Shown: one piece after another, positions 23,979 to 36,716 of the stretch
Layout of the letters: every line of letters starts with the position of its first letter
Position numbering within the stretch: the first letter of the stretch is position 1
DNA from: Salmonella enterica subsp. diarizonae
GTDB taxonomy: Bacteria > Pseudomonadota > Gammaproteobacteria > Enterobacterales > Enterobacteriaceae
NCBI RefSeq assembly: GCF_008692785.1
Contig: NZ_VXJV01000010.1
Coordinates: forward strand, 62,001 to 126,000
Reading direction: 5' to 3'
Length of the DNA: 64,000 bases
The notes under the pieces: generated by a model
The model's database searches: none
What the model was told of the DNA's origin: nothing
What the model saw: only the letters and a program-made list of their open reading frames with translations
Position numbers and translations under genes: made by a program

Positions 23979-24905
23979 TTACCGCTTCACCTGATTTACC
24001 CACCAGATCCCTGAACATACCAGCACCAGCGCAACCATGTATTTCCACTCCAGAATATTCTCGCCGAGAAAAACAGCCGAGAGTACCGCGCCGGAAACCG
24101 GGATCAGAAAGTTAAACGGCGCAATCATCCCCACGCGATTATATTTGAGTAAAATGCTCCATAGCGCAAAAGCGACCGACGAGAGCAGCGTCAGGTAGCC
24201 CAAAATCGCCACCGACGAGAAGCCATGTATCGTCAGCGTACCGCCAAAAACGTAACCGCCAATGACCAGTACCAGACCGCCAATCCCCAATTGATAGCCA
24301 GTCATGACCATCGGATCGACCGTCTGCGAGAGACGTTTACCATACAACGTGGCCGCAGAAAGAATAAACGCCGCCAGTACTACGGAGCCCTCTCCCGGCA
24401 GATTAAAGCTGAAATCCAGGCCGCTACTGACGTTCACCGCCATGACGCCCGCAAAGCCCAGAATACAGCCGAGCGTTTTGTTGTAGCTCAGTCGGTCGTT
24501 CTGATAAATAAAGTGCGCCAGCAATACGCTGAAGAATGTGCCCGTGGCGTTCATGATTGAGCCTTTCACGCCAGTGGTGAACGCGAGGCCGATATAGAAA
24601 AAGAGATATTGCAGCGACGTCTGGGTCAGCCCCAGTAACGTCAACTGACCAAACTGGCGCGGGCGAAACCGACCAATCGGTTTACGCTGAAGCAGCGCGA
24701 ACAGTAGCAGCAACCCACCCGCAAACAAAAAACGATAACCAGCAAAAACAATTTTAGAAGGGATATCGTCGGTGGCTATCTGAAAGAGGTCATAACCGCT
24801 TTTGATGGCCGGATAGGCGCTGCCCCACAGCAGGCAACAAAATGCGGCACACAAATAAACGACGTTTTTGCGGGCAAACGGAGAGGCCTGGCGTTGGGTA
24901 TCCAT
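23979..24905 (-). CDS. DMT-superfamily (EamA) permease
   Basis: 308-residue inner-membrane protein with ten hydrophobic helices and two EamA repeats, including LCAAFCCLLWGSAYPAIKSG and SSVAFALWSILLKYNRVG. Start ATG 24905 with GGTGACAGA upstream. It sits between ytfB and the ribosomal rplI end, a spot that has no such gene in E. coli K-12 as far as I recall. Metabolite/drug exporter by family; substrate unknown. Base composition looks like the neighbours. Confidence 0.88.
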   Translation of the reverse strand: MDTQRQASPFARKNVVYLCAAFCCLLWGSAYPAIKSGYDLFQIATDDIPSKIVFAGYRFLFAGGLLLLFALLQRKPIGRFRPRQFGQLTLLGLTQTSLQYLFFYIGLAFTTGVKGSIMNATGTFFSVLLAHFIYQNDRLSYNKTLGCILGFAGVMAVNVSSGLDFSFNLPGEGSVVLAAFILSAATLYGKRLSQTVDPMVMTGYQLGIGGLVLVIGGYVFGGTLTIHGFSSVAILGYLTLLSSVAFALWSILLKYNRVGMIAPFNFLIPVSGAVLSAVFLGENILEWKYMVALVLVCSGIWWVNQVKR

Positions 24906-24990
24906 TCTGTCACCAAGAAATTAAAATAATGTTTTATTTTTTGATTATCGCGAAAAGAGGGGGAGATAGCCAGTCGAAAAACGATAGGGT

Positions 24991-25024
24991 AAAAAAAGCA
25001 AAACGCCGGCGCTGGGCCGACGTT
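24991..25024 (-). terminator. Terminator of the rpsF-priB-rpsR-rplI operon
   Basis: On the minus strand AACGTCGGC-CCAGC-GCCGGCGTT is followed by TTGCTTTTTTT, 30 bp after the rplI stop. Confidence 0.88.
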
Positions 25025-25053
25025 TCGTTGCTAGCAAAAACGAGAATGACTGA

Positions 25054-25515
<462 letters not shown>

Positions 25516-25544
25516 TCAAAGTCGTATTAATGGACCGTGACCGA

Positions 25545-26091
<547 letters not shown>

Positions 26092-26097
26092 CAGAAA

Positions 26098-26592
<495 letters not shown>

Positions 26593-26651
26593 TAATACTG
26601 GCGCCAGCGGGTAAACTCAAGGTGATTGTACGATTATTTATCGTGCGACCC

Positions 26652-27419
26652 TCAATACATATCCAGCAGCATTTTGACGCTGATACAGATAGAGACAATC
26701 ACAATCATCGGCCTGATGACTTTCTTACCGCGCGCCAGCACTACCGTAGCGCCTAACCTCGCGCCAAGCGACTGCCCGACGAACATCACCAGCCCCAGCG
26801 ACCAGATCATTTTGCCGCCGAAGATGAAGAACACAATGGAAGCGATATTCGACGCAAGATTAATGAAGTTTGAATGAATTTGCGCTTTATCAATGCTATA
26901 TCCCCACAGCAGGATGTAGCACAGCGTATAAAAAGAACCGGCTCCCGCGCCGAGAAAACCGTCATAGAACCCCACGCCTGCGCCGCAAATAAGTGAAAAA
27001 AGGAATAGCGAGACCGGCGGCTTCTTTTTGGGCTCGGTAAGGTTAGGAGCGAAAATAAAATAGACCGCAACGGTAATAATCAGGACCGGCAATAACTTTT
27101 TTAACAGCGCCGGCTCGATAAACTGAATCAGCGTCGTGCCCAGCGCCGACCCCATAAACGCGGCCAGAAAGACATATTTATGCTGCTGTACCTTGATGTG
27201 TCCCCGCCGCAAGAAATAAATTCCGGAGGTTAGCGAGCTGCCCAGCGACTGTATTTTGTTGGTCGCCAGCGCATTGGCGGGCGGAAGACCTGAAAGGAGT
27301 AACGCGCCAATAGAAAGAAACCCGCCGCCGCCAGACACCACATTAATAAAACCAGCCAGCAACGCCACCATAAACATGATCGCAAAGTAGCTGAAATTCA
27401 TGAAAGAAGTATCCATCAT
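26652..27419 (-). CDS. TSUP-family (TauE/SafE) membrane permease
   Basis: 255 residues from the ATG ending at 27419, with AAGG six bases upstream; about eight hydrophobic helices. The TSUP signature is present in each half: GFINVVSGGGGFLSIGAL near the N-terminus and GFYDGFLGAGAGSF in the middle. Family members export or import sulfonates, sulfite or other organic anions; substrate unknown. A longer reading frame upstream to 27584 lacks homology. It lies between the ribosomal operon and yjfY, divergent from the latter. Confidence 0.88.
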   Translation of the reverse strand: MMDTSFMNFSYFAIMFMVALLAGFINVVSGGGGFLSIGALLLSGLPPANALATNKIQSLGSSLTSGIYFLRRGHIKVQQHKYVFLAAFMGSALGTTLIQFIEPALLKKLLPVLIITVAVYFIFAPNLTEPKKKPPVSLFLFSLICGAGVGFYDGFLGAGAGSFYTLCYILLWGYSIDKAQIHSNFINLASNIASIVFFIFGGKMIWSLGLVMFVGQSLGARLGATVVLARGKKVIRPMIVIVSICISVKMLLDMY

Positions 27420-27717
27420 TTTCTGCCTTATTATCATAAAGTTATCTTTATGCTGCGCCTCACTATAAACAGGCTGCTCCGACAGGAAAATTGACGATTC
27501 GGTAAGAGATCTTGCTTTGCGCACAGGTATTTTTAGCGTGACGGCGGAGGTCACCGGGCTGGTAATCAGGCGAAAAACGACCATGCGATAATTTTTTGAA
27601 CAACAGCATCAGAAAAGGTCGCCATCTCTGCGGCGGGTTATGGTTAAAATTAAACCAGAAGCGATTAACTGACGGGGAGATATCGCCAACCAGACCGCGC
27701 TGCTGAGGAGGTACACC

Positions 27718-28005
27718 ATGCGAGCCCGGATAATGCTAGTTCTGGCGGCGCTTTTGCTTAGCGTAACGGCAACGGCAACGGCAACGGCAGCCATCAAAAT
27801 AAACCATCACCAGGCCAGGAATATGGATGATGTACGCAGCCTGGGCGTCATTTATATCAACCATAACGTCGCCACGGAAAGTGAAGCCAATTTGGCGCTG
27901 AATGAAGAAGCGGAGGCTCAGGGCGCGGCGTATTATTACATCATACTTATCCGGGAACCGGGCAGTAACGGCAATATTCACGCCAGCGCGGATATTTATC
28001 GCTAG
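27718..28005 (+). CDS. yjfY: DUF1471 (YhcN/BhsA-like) small periplasmic protein YjfY
   Basis: 95 residues: signal peptide (about 1-25) and a small DUF1471 domain (MDDVRSLGVIYINHNVATES to SADIYR). Family members are stress-induced periplasmic proteins affecting surface properties and biofilm. The start follows a consensus AGGAGGTACACC. The end of the signal peptide is a (Thr-Ala)4 tract coded by four perfect AACGGC repeats (27765-27788), not present in the E. coli protein I recall. Followed by a strong terminator. Confidence 0.9.
   Translation: MRARIMLVLAALLLSVTATATATAAIKINHHQARNMDDVRSLGVIYINHNVATESEANLALNEEAEAQGAAYYYIILIREPGSNGNIHASADIYR
27765..27788 (+). repeat. Tandem hexanucleotide repeat (AACGGC)x4 in yjfY
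   Basis: Four exact copies of AACGGC encode alternating Thr/Ala at the end of the YjfY signal peptide. Copy changes would stay in frame. Confidence 0.9.
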
Positions 28006-28042
28006 CATCAGGAAAACCAACAAAAAAGCCATAGTTTGATTT

Positions 28043-28066
28043 GCCCCCTGAACAGGGGGCTTTTTT
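28043..28066 (+). terminator. Intrinsic terminator of yjfY
   Basis: GCCCCCTG-AA-CAGGGGGC followed by TTTTTT, 38 bp after the yjfY stop. Confidence 0.92.
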
Positions 28067-28134
28067 CTCTGAAAGATGGCTCCGGAATTAGACCTGTGAC
28101 ATCCCGATAATATTCACATTACGGAGCACACATT

Positions 28135-28821
28135 TCACTTTTGCCCGTAATACGCATCCGGGCCATGCTTACGCATGAAGTGCTTATTCATCAGATAATC
28201 GTCAATGGGGTTGAGGCCAGGGTTAATACCGCGGGCAATCCACGCCATTCGCGCAACTTCCTCCATGACTACTGCGTTATGTACCGCATCATGCGCATCT
28301 TTCCCCCAGGCGAACGGTCCGTGTTGATACACCACAATACCTGGCGAGTGCAGCGGTTCCACGTCACCCAGCGTTTCGATAATCACCTTGCCGGTGTTTA
28401 GCTCATATTCGCCCTGCACTTCCTCTTCGCTTAACGCCCGGGTACAAGGAATATCGCCAAAGAAGTAGTCAGCATGGGTCGTGCCCAGCGCTGGAATCGC
28501 CTTCCCTGCCTGCGCCCATGCCGTGGCATGGGTTGAATGGGTATGAACGACGCCGCCAAGCGATGGATAACGTTGATACAACGCCAGATGGGTAGCGGTA
28601 TCGGAAGAAGGACGATAACGCCCCTCCACCACTTTGCCATCCATATTCACCACCACAATGTCATCTACTTTCATGGTTTCATAGGCGACACCGCTTGGCT
28701 TAATCGCCACCAGCCCGCGTTCGCGATCAATAGCGCTGACGTTGCCCCAGGTAAACGTCACCAGTCCGTAACGGGGCAAATCCATGTTAGCGTCAAATAC
28801 CTGCTGCTTGAGTTTTTGCAT
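28135..28821 (-). CDS. ulaF: L-ribulose-5-phosphate 4-epimerase UlaF
   Basis: Class II aldolase-fold epimerase, 228 residues, last step of L-ascorbate breakdown, giving D-xylulose 5-phosphate for the pentose phosphate pathway. Zn-binding His motif [12 protein letters not shown] and nearby THADYFFGD identify the AraD/UlaF/SgbE group; position at the end of the ula operon assigns it to UlaF. The ATG shares one base with the ulaE stop (TAATG), implying coupled translation. Confidence 0.97.
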   Translation of the reverse strand: MQKLKQQVFDANMDLPRYGLVTFTWGNVSAIDRERGLVAIKPSGVAYETMKVDDIVVVNMDGKVVEGRYRPSSDTATHLALYQRYPSLGGVVHTHSTHATAWAQAGKAIPALGTTHADYFFGDIPCTRALSEEEVQGEYELNTGKVIIETLGDVEPLHSPGIVVYQHGPFAWGKDAHDAVHNAVVMEEVARMAWIARGINPGLNPIDDYLMNKHFMRKHGPDAYYGQK

Positions 28822-29675
28822 TAAGCTGCCTCCACCAGGCCGGCGCTGGCCATGCGCGCTTTCACCCAGTCGCGCGCTTTCGCGACTTCAAGCGCCGGAT
28901 CGTCTGCCGTTTCGCTCCACATCTCAATCAGGTATGGCCCGCAATACCCACTCTGCCTGAGCGTTGCAAAACAGCGTTCGAAATCGACAACGCCTTCGCC
29001 AAACGGCACATTCTTGAACACGCCGGGTTTAGTATCTTTGACGTGTACCGCGACGATATGGCCTATTCCGGCCTGCAGTTCCATCTGTACATCGTTATCC
29101 CATGCCGACAAATTGCCGATATCCGGATAAAGCTGGAACCAGGGGTTATTCAGATAATGAGCGTAACCCAATGCTTTACTGATGGAATTCATCAGCGGGT
29201 AATCCATGATCTCCATCGCCAGCGTGACCTGGGCGCGGCTGGCCATATCAACGCTCTCTTTTAATCCATCGCGGAAGCGACGGCGCGTTTCGTCATTGGC
29301 CTGCTGATAGTAAACGTCGTACCCCGCCAGTTGAATGACGCGAATCCCGACGTCCTGCGCAAACTGAATTGCTTTACGCATAATCTCCAGCCCCTGCGCC
29401 CGCACCGCGTCATCTTCGCTACCGAGCGGAAAACGACGATGCGCGCTCAGGCACATGGACGGTACGCGCACGCCGGTTTCAGCAACCGCATTTACCAGCG
29501 CCAGACGCTGCTCGCGACTCCAGTCGAGCCGCGCCAGCCGGGCGTCGGTCTCATCCACCGACATTTCGACGAAGTCAAAACCCAGCGTTTTCGCCAACCG
29601 CAGGCGCGCCAGCCAGCACTCCCCGGCAGGGAGCGCTTTTTCATAGATGCCGAGCGGAATTTGTTTCGACAGCAT
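28821..29675 (-). CDS. ulaE: L-xylulose-5-phosphate 3-epimerase UlaE
   Basis: 284-residue TIM-barrel epimerase (xylose-isomerase-like) converting L-xylulose 5-phosphate to L-ribulose 5-phosphate. Features: [16 protein letters not shown] start, [33 protein letters not shown] and [13 protein letters not shown], where acidic and His residues form the metal site. Fifth gene of ulaABCDEF, nine bases after ulaD. Confidence 0.98.
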   Translation of the reverse strand: MLSKQIPLGIYEKALPAGECWLARLRLAKTLGFDFVEMSVDETDARLARLDWSREQRLALVNAVAETGVRVPSMCLSAHRRFPLGSEDDAVRAQGLEIMRKAIQFAQDVGIRVIQLAGYDVYYQQANDETRRRFRDGLKESVDMASRAQVTLAMEIMDYPLMNSISKALGYAHYLNNPWFQLYPDIGNLSAWDNDVQMELQAGIGHIVAVHVKDTKPGVFKNVPFGEGVVDFERCFATLRQSGYCGPYLIEMWSETADDPALEVAKARDWVKARMASAGLVEAA

Positions 29676-29684
29676 AGCCCCTCC

Positions 29685-30335
29685 TTAGCCCCACAACTGG
29701 GCAATGGAGCGTTTGAACTGACGTGCGGCTTCTACCGGCGATTCGGCATCGCGAATGCTACGGCCTGCGATAAAGACATGGATCGGAATGCCTTTGAACA
29801 GCGGCAGGTCTTCCAGCGCCAGGCCGCCGGTCACGGTCACTTTAAAGCCCATATCGGACAGACGTTTGATGGCGGTGATATCCGCCTCGCCCCACGCTAC
29901 GCCCGCGGCCTGCGCATCGCGGCTACGGTGATAAACTACCTGCCCAATACCCGCATCGCGCCACTGCTGCGCCTGTTCCCAGGTCCAGTAGCCGGTCAGT
30001 TCTATCTGCACGTCGCCGTTGAACTCTTTCGCCACATCCAGCGCGCCTTTCGCGGTATTGATATCGGCGCAGCAAATAACTGTCACCCAGTCCGCGTTGG
30101 CTTCGAAACACATACGGGAGAGAATTTTACCGGCATCGGCAATTTTAGCGTCCGCCAGCACTATTTTGTGTGGATAGAGCGCTTTCAGGTCGCGAACGGC
30201 ACGTACGCCTTCGCCAACGCATAGAATGGTACCCACTTCGATAATGTCGACCTCTTCGGCAATCAGGCGGGTAGTTTCATAGGCGCTATCCATGGTCTGG
30301 TTGTCCAGCGCGACCTGCAACATCGGTAATGACAT
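29685..30335 (-). CDS. ulaD: 3-keto-L-gulonate-6-phosphate decarboxylase UlaD
   Basis: 216-residue Mg-dependent member of the OMP-decarboxylase suprafamily. It decarboxylates 3-keto-L-gulonate 6-phosphate to L-xylulose 5-phosphate. Typical barrel motifs: [16 protein letters not shown] at the start, [16 protein letters not shown] (catalytic Asp-x-Lys region), [12 protein letters not shown] and [13 protein letters not shown] (phosphate site). Thirteen bases after ulaC. Confidence 0.98.
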   Translation of the reverse strand: MSLPMLQVALDNQTMDSAYETTRLIAEEVDIIEVGTILCVGEGVRAVRDLKALYPHKIVLADAKIADAGKILSRMCFEANADWVTVICCADINTAKGALDVAKEFNGDVQIELTGYWTWEQAQQWRDAGIGQVVYHRSRDAQAAGVAWGEADITAIKRLSDMGFKVTVTGGLALEDLPLFKGIPIHVFIAGRSIRDAESPVEAARQFKRSIAQLWG

Positions 30336-30347
30336 TTTGTTTCTCCC

Positions 30348-30815
30348 TTAAACAGCCGCCGCAGTGGCGTTATCGATTAAATCCAGCACATCCTGCTCGG
30401 TGCGGCAGGCGCGTAAACGGTCAAAATTGGCTTCATCTTCAAACAGATTGACGATCTGCATGATGCCCACTTCCTGATGGGTATTAGCGTCTACTGCCGC
30501 CATGGTGATCAAAATATCGACCGGGTCGTTATCTTCGTGGTTAAACGCCAGCGGCTTTTTCAGCGTCACCAGAGCAAAACCCGTGTTCTTGACCCCTTCT
30601 TCCGGGCGGCCATGCGGCATCGCCAGGCCGGGGGCAATCACAAAATAGGGGCCAAACTGCTCAACACCATCGAGAATGGCCTGGTAATAGCGCGGCTCCA
30701 CCACGTCGGCAGCCACCAGCAAATCGACGCCGATCTTGACAGCTTCTTGCCAGGTGTCGGCTTCCGCCTGTAAACAAATGGAATGGTTTTGCGCCAGCGA
30801 ATCACGTAATTTCAT
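30348..30815 (-). CDS. ulaC: Ascorbate-specific PTS EIIA component UlaC
   Basis: 155-residue EIIA of the mannitol/fructose class. The phosphorylatable His lies in [15 protein letters not shown]. It accepts phosphate from HPr and passes it to UlaB. Nine bases downstream of ulaB in the same operon. Confidence 0.97.
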   Translation of the reverse strand: MKLRDSLAQNHSICLQAEADTWQEAVKIGVDLLVAADVVEPRYYQAILDGVEQFGPYFVIAPGLAMPHGRPEEGVKNTGFALVTLKKPLAFNHEDNDPVDILITMAAVDANTHQEVGIMQIVNLFEDEANFDRLRACRTEQDVLDLIDNATAAAV

Positions 30816-30824
30816 GTTGCGTCC

Positions 30825-31133
30825 TTACTTCTTCACGTCCTGTGGAAAATGCGCGTTGATCACTTCCAGTAGTTTCGGACCAAAGTCTGCGGGCGATAGC
30901 ATGTTGCGCACGCCAACCACATATTTGTTGCCCGTCACGCTGATTTCACCTGCAATATGTGTGGAAGCGATGATGATGTCCGCACCGTTCAGCTCACTTT
31001 TGTACTCTCCCACCGCGCAGCTGTTTACCGTGTGGTCGATATTGGATTGGGTTAGAAACTGATCTACTTTCATTTTCATGATCATAGAACTGCCTTGTCC
31101 GTTGCCACATACAGCCAGAATACGTACGGTCAT
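30825..31133 (-). CDS. ulaB: Ascorbate-specific PTS EIIB component UlaB
   Basis: 102-residue EIIB with the phosphocysteine loop in the first beta strand, [18 protein letters not shown] (Cys9). Transfers phosphate to ascorbate during uptake through UlaA. Twelve bases after ulaA. Confidence 0.97.
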   Translation of the reverse strand: MTVRILAVCGNGQGSSMIMKMKVDQFLTQSNIDHTVNSCAVGEYKSELNGADIIIASTHIAGEISVTGNKYVVGVRNMLSPADFGPKLLEVINAHFPQDVKK

Positions 31134-31145
31134 AATCCAAACTCC

Positions 31146-32909
<1,764 letters not shown>

Positions 32910-33974
32910 ATGAGTAAAGTACAAAGCATCACGCGTGAATCATGGATTCTGAGCACGTTTCCGGAGTGGGGAAGCTGGCTGAATGAAGAGATTGAGCAAG
33001 AGCAGGTCGCGCCGGGCACGTTCGCCATGTGGTGGCTGGGCTGTACCGGCATCTGGCTAAAATCTGAAGGCGGCACTAACGTATGCGTCGATTTCTGGTG
33101 CGGTACTGGTAAACAAAGCCACGGTAATCCGCTGATGAAAACCGGCCATCAGATGCAGCGTATGGCTGGCGTCAAAAAATTACAGCCTAATCTGCGCACC
33201 ACGCCGTTTGTTCTCGATCCTTTCGCTATCCGTCAGATTGACGCCGTACTGGCGACCCATGACCATAACGATCACATTGATGTCAATGTGGCGGCTGCCG
33301 TAATGCAGAATTGCGCCGATGATGTTCCGTTTATCGGCCCACAGACCTGCGTGGATTTATGGGTCGGATGGGGTGTCCCGAAAGAACGCTGCATCGTGGT
33401 AAAACCGGGCGATAGAGTGAAAGTGAAAGATATTGAAATTCATGCGCTTGATGCTTTTGACCGCACCGCATTAATCACGCTGCCCGCCGATCAGAAAGCC
33501 GCTGGCGTACTGCCGGACGGCATGGATGTACGCGCGGTTAACTATCTGTTTAAAACGCCGGGCGGCAATCTCTATCACAGCGGCGATTCTCACTATTCCA
33601 ACTATTACGCGAAACACGGCAACGAGCATCAAATTGATGTCGCGCTCGGTTCCTATGGCGAAAACCCACGCGGTATTACGGATAAAATGACCAGTGCGGA
33701 TATTCTACGCATGGCGGAATCGCTGAATACCAAAGTGGTGATCCCGTTCCACCACGATATCTGGTCGAACTTCCAGGCCGATCCGCAGGAGATCCGCGTG
33801 CTATGGGAAATGAAAAAAGATCGCCTGAAGTATGGTTTTAAACCGTTTATCTGGCAGGTTGGCGGCAAGTTTACCTGGCCGCTGGATAAAGACAATTTCG
33901 AATACCACTATCCACGTGGTTTTGACGATTGCTTTACGATTGAGCCAGATCTACCGTTCAAATCCTTCCTCTGA
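32910..33974 (+). CDS. ulaG: L-ascorbate-6-phosphate lactonase UlaG
   Basis: Metallo-beta-lactamase-fold enzyme, 354 residues, hydrolysing L-ascorbate 6-phosphate to 3-keto-L-gulonate 6-phosphate. The metal motif is THDHNDHID with His117, His119, Asp121 and His122; further ligands are in SGDSHYSN and IPFHHDIW. Start at ATG 32910 (AAGGT upstream) gives [12 protein letters not shown]; the earlier in-frame ATG at 32895 is less likely. Monocistronic with its own terminator. Confidence 0.98.
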   Translation: MSKVQSITRESWILSTFPEWGSWLNEEIEQEQVAPGTFAMWWLGCTGIWLKSEGGTNVCVDFWCGTGKQSHGNPLMKTGHQMQRMAGVKKLQPNLRTTPFVLDPFAIRQIDAVLATHDHNDHIDVNVAAAVMQNCADDVPFIGPQTCVDLWVGWGVPKERCIVVKPGDRVKVKDIEIHALDAFDRTALITLPADQKAAGVLPDGMDVRAVNYLFKTPGGNLYHSGDSHYSNYYAKHGNEHQIDVALGSYGENPRGITDKMTSADILRMAESLNTKVVIPFHHDIWSNFQADPQEIRVLWEMKKDRLKYGFKPFIWQVGGKFTWPLDKDNFEYHYPRGFDDCFTIEPDLPFKSFL

Positions 33975-33983
33975 GCCGACATC

Positions 33984-34008
33984 ATGCCGGGATTACCCGG
34001 CATTTTTT
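33984..34008 (+). terminator. Intrinsic terminator of ulaG
   Basis: ATGCCGGG-ATTA-CCCGGCAT followed by TTTTT. Confidence 0.92.
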
Positions 34009-34079
34009 CCCATTTACTTTAGTATTTCCAGGCTATTTCAAATATCATCTTTTCAAATCAATTTATATCGGAATAGCTC

Positions 34080-34835
34080 ATGACTGAAGCACAAAGACAT
34101 CAAATACTGCTGGATATGCTGGCACAGTTTGGCTTTGTTACCGTCGAAAACGTGATCGAGCGTCTGGGGATCTCCCCGGCGACAGCGCGCCGTGACATTA
34201 ACAAGCTCGACGAAAGCGGTAAACTTAAAAAAGTACGCAACGGCGCGGAAGCTATCACCCAACAGCGGCCCCGCTGGACGCCAATGAATCTGCACCAGGC
34301 GCAAAACCATGATGAAAAAGTACGCATCGCGAAAGCGGCGTCACAACTGGTGAATCCGGGTGAAAGCGTAGTGATTAACTGCGGCTCTACCGCCTTCCTG
34401 CTGGGGCGCGAAATGTGCGGGAAGCCGGTACAGATCATTACTAACTATCTGCCGCTGGCGAATTATTTGATCGATCAAGAGCATGAAAGCGTGATTATCA
34501 TGGGCGGTCAGTACAACAAAAGCCAGTCGATTACCCTGAGCCCGCAGGGAAGTGAAAACAGTCTCTATGCTGGCCACTGGATGTTTACCAGCGGAAAGGG
34601 CTTAACCGCAGATGGCCTGTACAAAACCGATATGCTGACCGCCATGGCGGAACAAAAAATGCTCAGCGTCGTCGGGAAACTGGTCGCTCTGGTCGATAGC
34701 AGTAAAATTGGGGAGCGCGCGGGGATGTTATTCAGCCGCGCCGATCAAATCGATATGCTGATTACCGGCAAAAATGCCAATCCGGAGGTTTTGCAACAGC
34801 TTGAAGCCCAGGGCGTAAGCATACTGCGCGTTTAA
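34080..34835 (+). CDS. ulaR: Ascorbate regulon repressor UlaR (DeoR family)
   Basis: 251-residue repressor. An N-terminal DeoR winged helix (residues 1-57, [20 protein letters not shown]) is followed by the sugar-phosphate sensor domain (about 75-235). Known in E. coli to release DNA on binding ascorbate 6-phosphate. Downstream of ulaG but separated by its terminator, so independently transcribed. Its last four bases overlap the end of convergent yjfP. Confidence 0.97.
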   Translation: MTEAQRHQILLDMLAQFGFVTVENVIERLGISPATARRDINKLDESGKLKKVRNGAEAITQQRPRWTPMNLHQAQNHDEKVRIAKAASQLVNPGESVVINCGSTAFLLGREMCGKPVQIITNYLPLANYLIDQEHESVIIMGGQYNKSQSITLSPQGSENSLYAGHWMFTSGKGLTADGLYKTDMLTAMAEQKMLSVVGKLVALVDSSKIGERAGMLFSRADQIDMLITGKNANPEVLQQLEAQGVSILRV

Positions 34836-35581
34836 AGATGCTGTCGGAAAAACGCTACCGTCGCCGACAACGCTTCTGGCGTAATGCGATGCCGCACGCC
34901 TGCGGCCCACAAACAGGTCACATGCTTATCCAGCTTCGCTCCGGCGAGTGCCTGCTGGAGCCGGAAGGTTTCAATAGCAGGCACCACGTCATCCTCCTGA
35001 CCATGCCACAACAGAAGCGGCCTGTCGGCCAGTCGTTCCAGTTGGTGTGTGACTTCCCATTCCTGCAGCGGCGCAATGATATTGTCAAATTCCGCCTGTT
35101 GTGCCGGGTTCTGCGGGGACAACGGCGGGAAAAGCGTCCGGGCGAGCTCGGTAAAATAGCCCGACCCCATTAAACTGGCCCCGCATTTTACCTCACGGTG
35201 ACGCGTCATAATGCCCAGCGCCGTCATACCGCCCATGGATGCGCCGCCTATCGCCAGACGCTCGTCAAGCAGCCAGTTTTCCGCCAGAATCGCCGCACGT
35301 AACGTCGTAAATTCCTGCATGTTTTGTTGCAGAATTTGCCAGAATCGCTGTATCCGTCCCTGTGAGTCGCCGCCGAAGCGAGCGCCATGTTCCGGCGCAT
35401 CCGGCATGACCACCCGGAATCCGGCCTGCGCCAGGGCAACGGCAAAATAACTATAAACCAGGCTGGAGGAGGTGAAACCATGATAGAACACCACACAGGG
35501 AAGCGGCGCGTCGCGTTTCCCTTCCGGGAAGGCATGCAGTACGGCGCGCCCGTCTAATTGTCGTGTTTCAATCGCTATCAT
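34832..35581 (-). CDS. yjfP: Alpha/beta-hydrolase esterase YjfP
   Basis: 249-residue serine hydrolase of the dienelactone-hydrolase-like group. Nucleophile elbow GASMG (Ser115), oxyanion-loop motif YHGFTSSS at 33-40, catalytic Asp in [12 protein letters not shown] and His near GVRHRIT. The E. coli enzyme cleaves short-chain p-nitrophenyl esters; the natural substrate is unknown. Conserved neighbour of ulaR. Confidence 0.95.
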   Translation of the reverse strand: MIAIETRQLDGRAVLHAFPEGKRDAPLPCVVFYHGFTSSSLVYSYFAVALAQAGFRVVMPDAPEHGARFGGDSQGRIQRFWQILQQNMQEFTTLRAAILAENWLLDERLAIGGASMGGMTALGIMTRHREVKCGASLMGSGYFTELARTLFPPLSPQNPAQQAEFDNIIAPLQEWEVTHQLERLADRPLLLWHGQEDDVVPAIETFRLQQALAGAKLDKHVTCLWAAGVRHRITPEALSATVAFFRQHL

Positions 35582-35763
35582 TATTCTCTCCTTTTTATCC
35601 GGTATGCCACGGAGAAATACTTAACGCAAGTTTATGGATAGCGCAATGATTCATAATGTTGAGAACTGGGTTACGCTTTCGCAACATTTTCATTCGAAAA
35701 TCGCGTGACAGGTAACACTTCGGGAACATTCCCCCTAAAGGGAAATCAATAAGGCATTACACT

Positions 35764-36093
35764 ATGGTTATCAGGAAACGAGATAGAGTTATGCGTCGGT
35801 TTGCTTCATTAATAGCAGCACTGTTATTAAGCGCGTGTAGCGTGCTGCAAGGTACGCCGCAACCTGCGCCGCCTGTCGCCGATCACCCGCAGGAAATCCG
35901 TCGCGATCAAACGCAAGGACTACAGCGGATGGGGACCGTAAGCGCGCTGGTTCGGGGTTCCCCGGATGATGCAATAGATGAAATCAGAGCGAAAGCCGCC
36001 GCTGCGAAAGCCGATTATTACGTTATCTTAATGGTTGATGAAACGGTTGTAACCGGACAGTGGTATTCACAAGCCATTTTGTATCGTCAATAA
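35764..36093 (+). CDS. bsmA: Biofilm/stress lipoprotein BsmA (DUF1471)
   Basis: 109 residues from ATG 35764 (AAGG nine bases upstream). A second in-frame ATG at 35791 would give a compact lipoprotein signal. The signal helix ends in the lipobox LLSAC (Cys25), predicting lipid anchoring. DUF1471 domain at about 50-109, ending YSQAILYRQ. The E. coli homologue (formerly YjfO) modulates biofilm and motility under stress. Start choice between the two ATGs is uncertain. Confidence 0.92.
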   Translation: MVIRKRDRVMRRFASLIAALLLSACSVLQGTPQPAPPVADHPQEIRRDQTQGLQRMGTVSALVRGSPDDAIDEIRAKAAAAKADYYVILMVDETVVTGQWYSQAILYRQ

Positions 36094-36223
36094 CAGTAGA
36101 TTGATTTTTAGTCAGTTTTACATTGCTTTGCGCCCCTATGCGTTTACCTGTGCACAATAAACAAACAGGTTTACCGTGATGGAGCGTCCTGTTAAATGCG
36201 GGGTATGTAATAAGGAGCTGACG

Positions 36224-36499
36224 ATGAAACAAGAACTTGCCTTATCCTCACTGCTGCTTTCTGCCGGACTGGTGAGTACGACGGCACAGTCTGCCGAATT
36301 CGCCAGTGCTGACTGCGTAACGGGTCTGAATGAAATCGGCCTGATATCGGTCAGTAATGTTGCAGGAAACCCACAGGATGTAGAGCGGATTATCGCCCTG
36401 AAAGCCGATGAACAGGGCGCATCCTGGTACAGGATTATTCAAATGTATGAAGAACAACAGCCGGATAACTGGCGCGTACAGGCGATACTCTACGCCTGA
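36224..36499 (+). CDS. yjfN: DUF1471 periplasmic protein YjfN
   Basis: 91 residues from ATG 36224, supported by TAAGGAGCTGACG; the open frame extends upstream to 36176 without homology. Signal peptide about 1-24 (SSLLLSAGLVSTTAQSA), mature DUF1471 domain FASADCVTGLNEIGLISVSN ending WRVQAILYA. In E. coli YjfN activates the DegP protease when envelope stress rises. Third DUF1471 gene around the ula locus. Confidence 0.94.
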   Translation: MKQELALSSLLLSAGLVSTTAQSAEFASADCVTGLNEIGLISVSNVAGNPQDVERIIALKADEQGASWYRIIQMYEEQQPDNWRVQAILYA

Positions 36500-36534
36500 T
36501 TCCGCGTGGCTCGCGACGGATAGCGACGCCAGCA

Positions 36535-36630
36535 TCTTATCTGGCCTACACATTGACGCCCCCGAAGGCCCGGTAAGCGACAGCGCCACCGGGCAATTTT
36601 TCGGAGGGCGGCTACGTCTTATCCGGCCTG
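36535..36630. repeat. REP/BIME cluster between yjfN and aidB
   Basis: CATCTTATCTGGCCTACAC, CCCGGTAAGCGACAGCG with CCACCGGGC, and CGGAGGGCGGCTACGTCTTA followed by TCCGGCCT: two to three REP units at convergent gene ends. Confidence 0.8.
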
Positions 36631-36716
36631 AAGGATGGGCATGTACTGCAGGCCAGACACCAGGTATCATCAGGCACACCGTGTCCCATCCGGACCAAGT
36701 CGAAACCAGAAAAACG

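Noticed and set aside
27420-27584. N-terminal extension of the TSUP permease to 310 residues
   Set aside because: The extension is hydrophilic, lacks an SD and precedes the normal first helix of the family. ATG 27419 has good spacing to AAGG.
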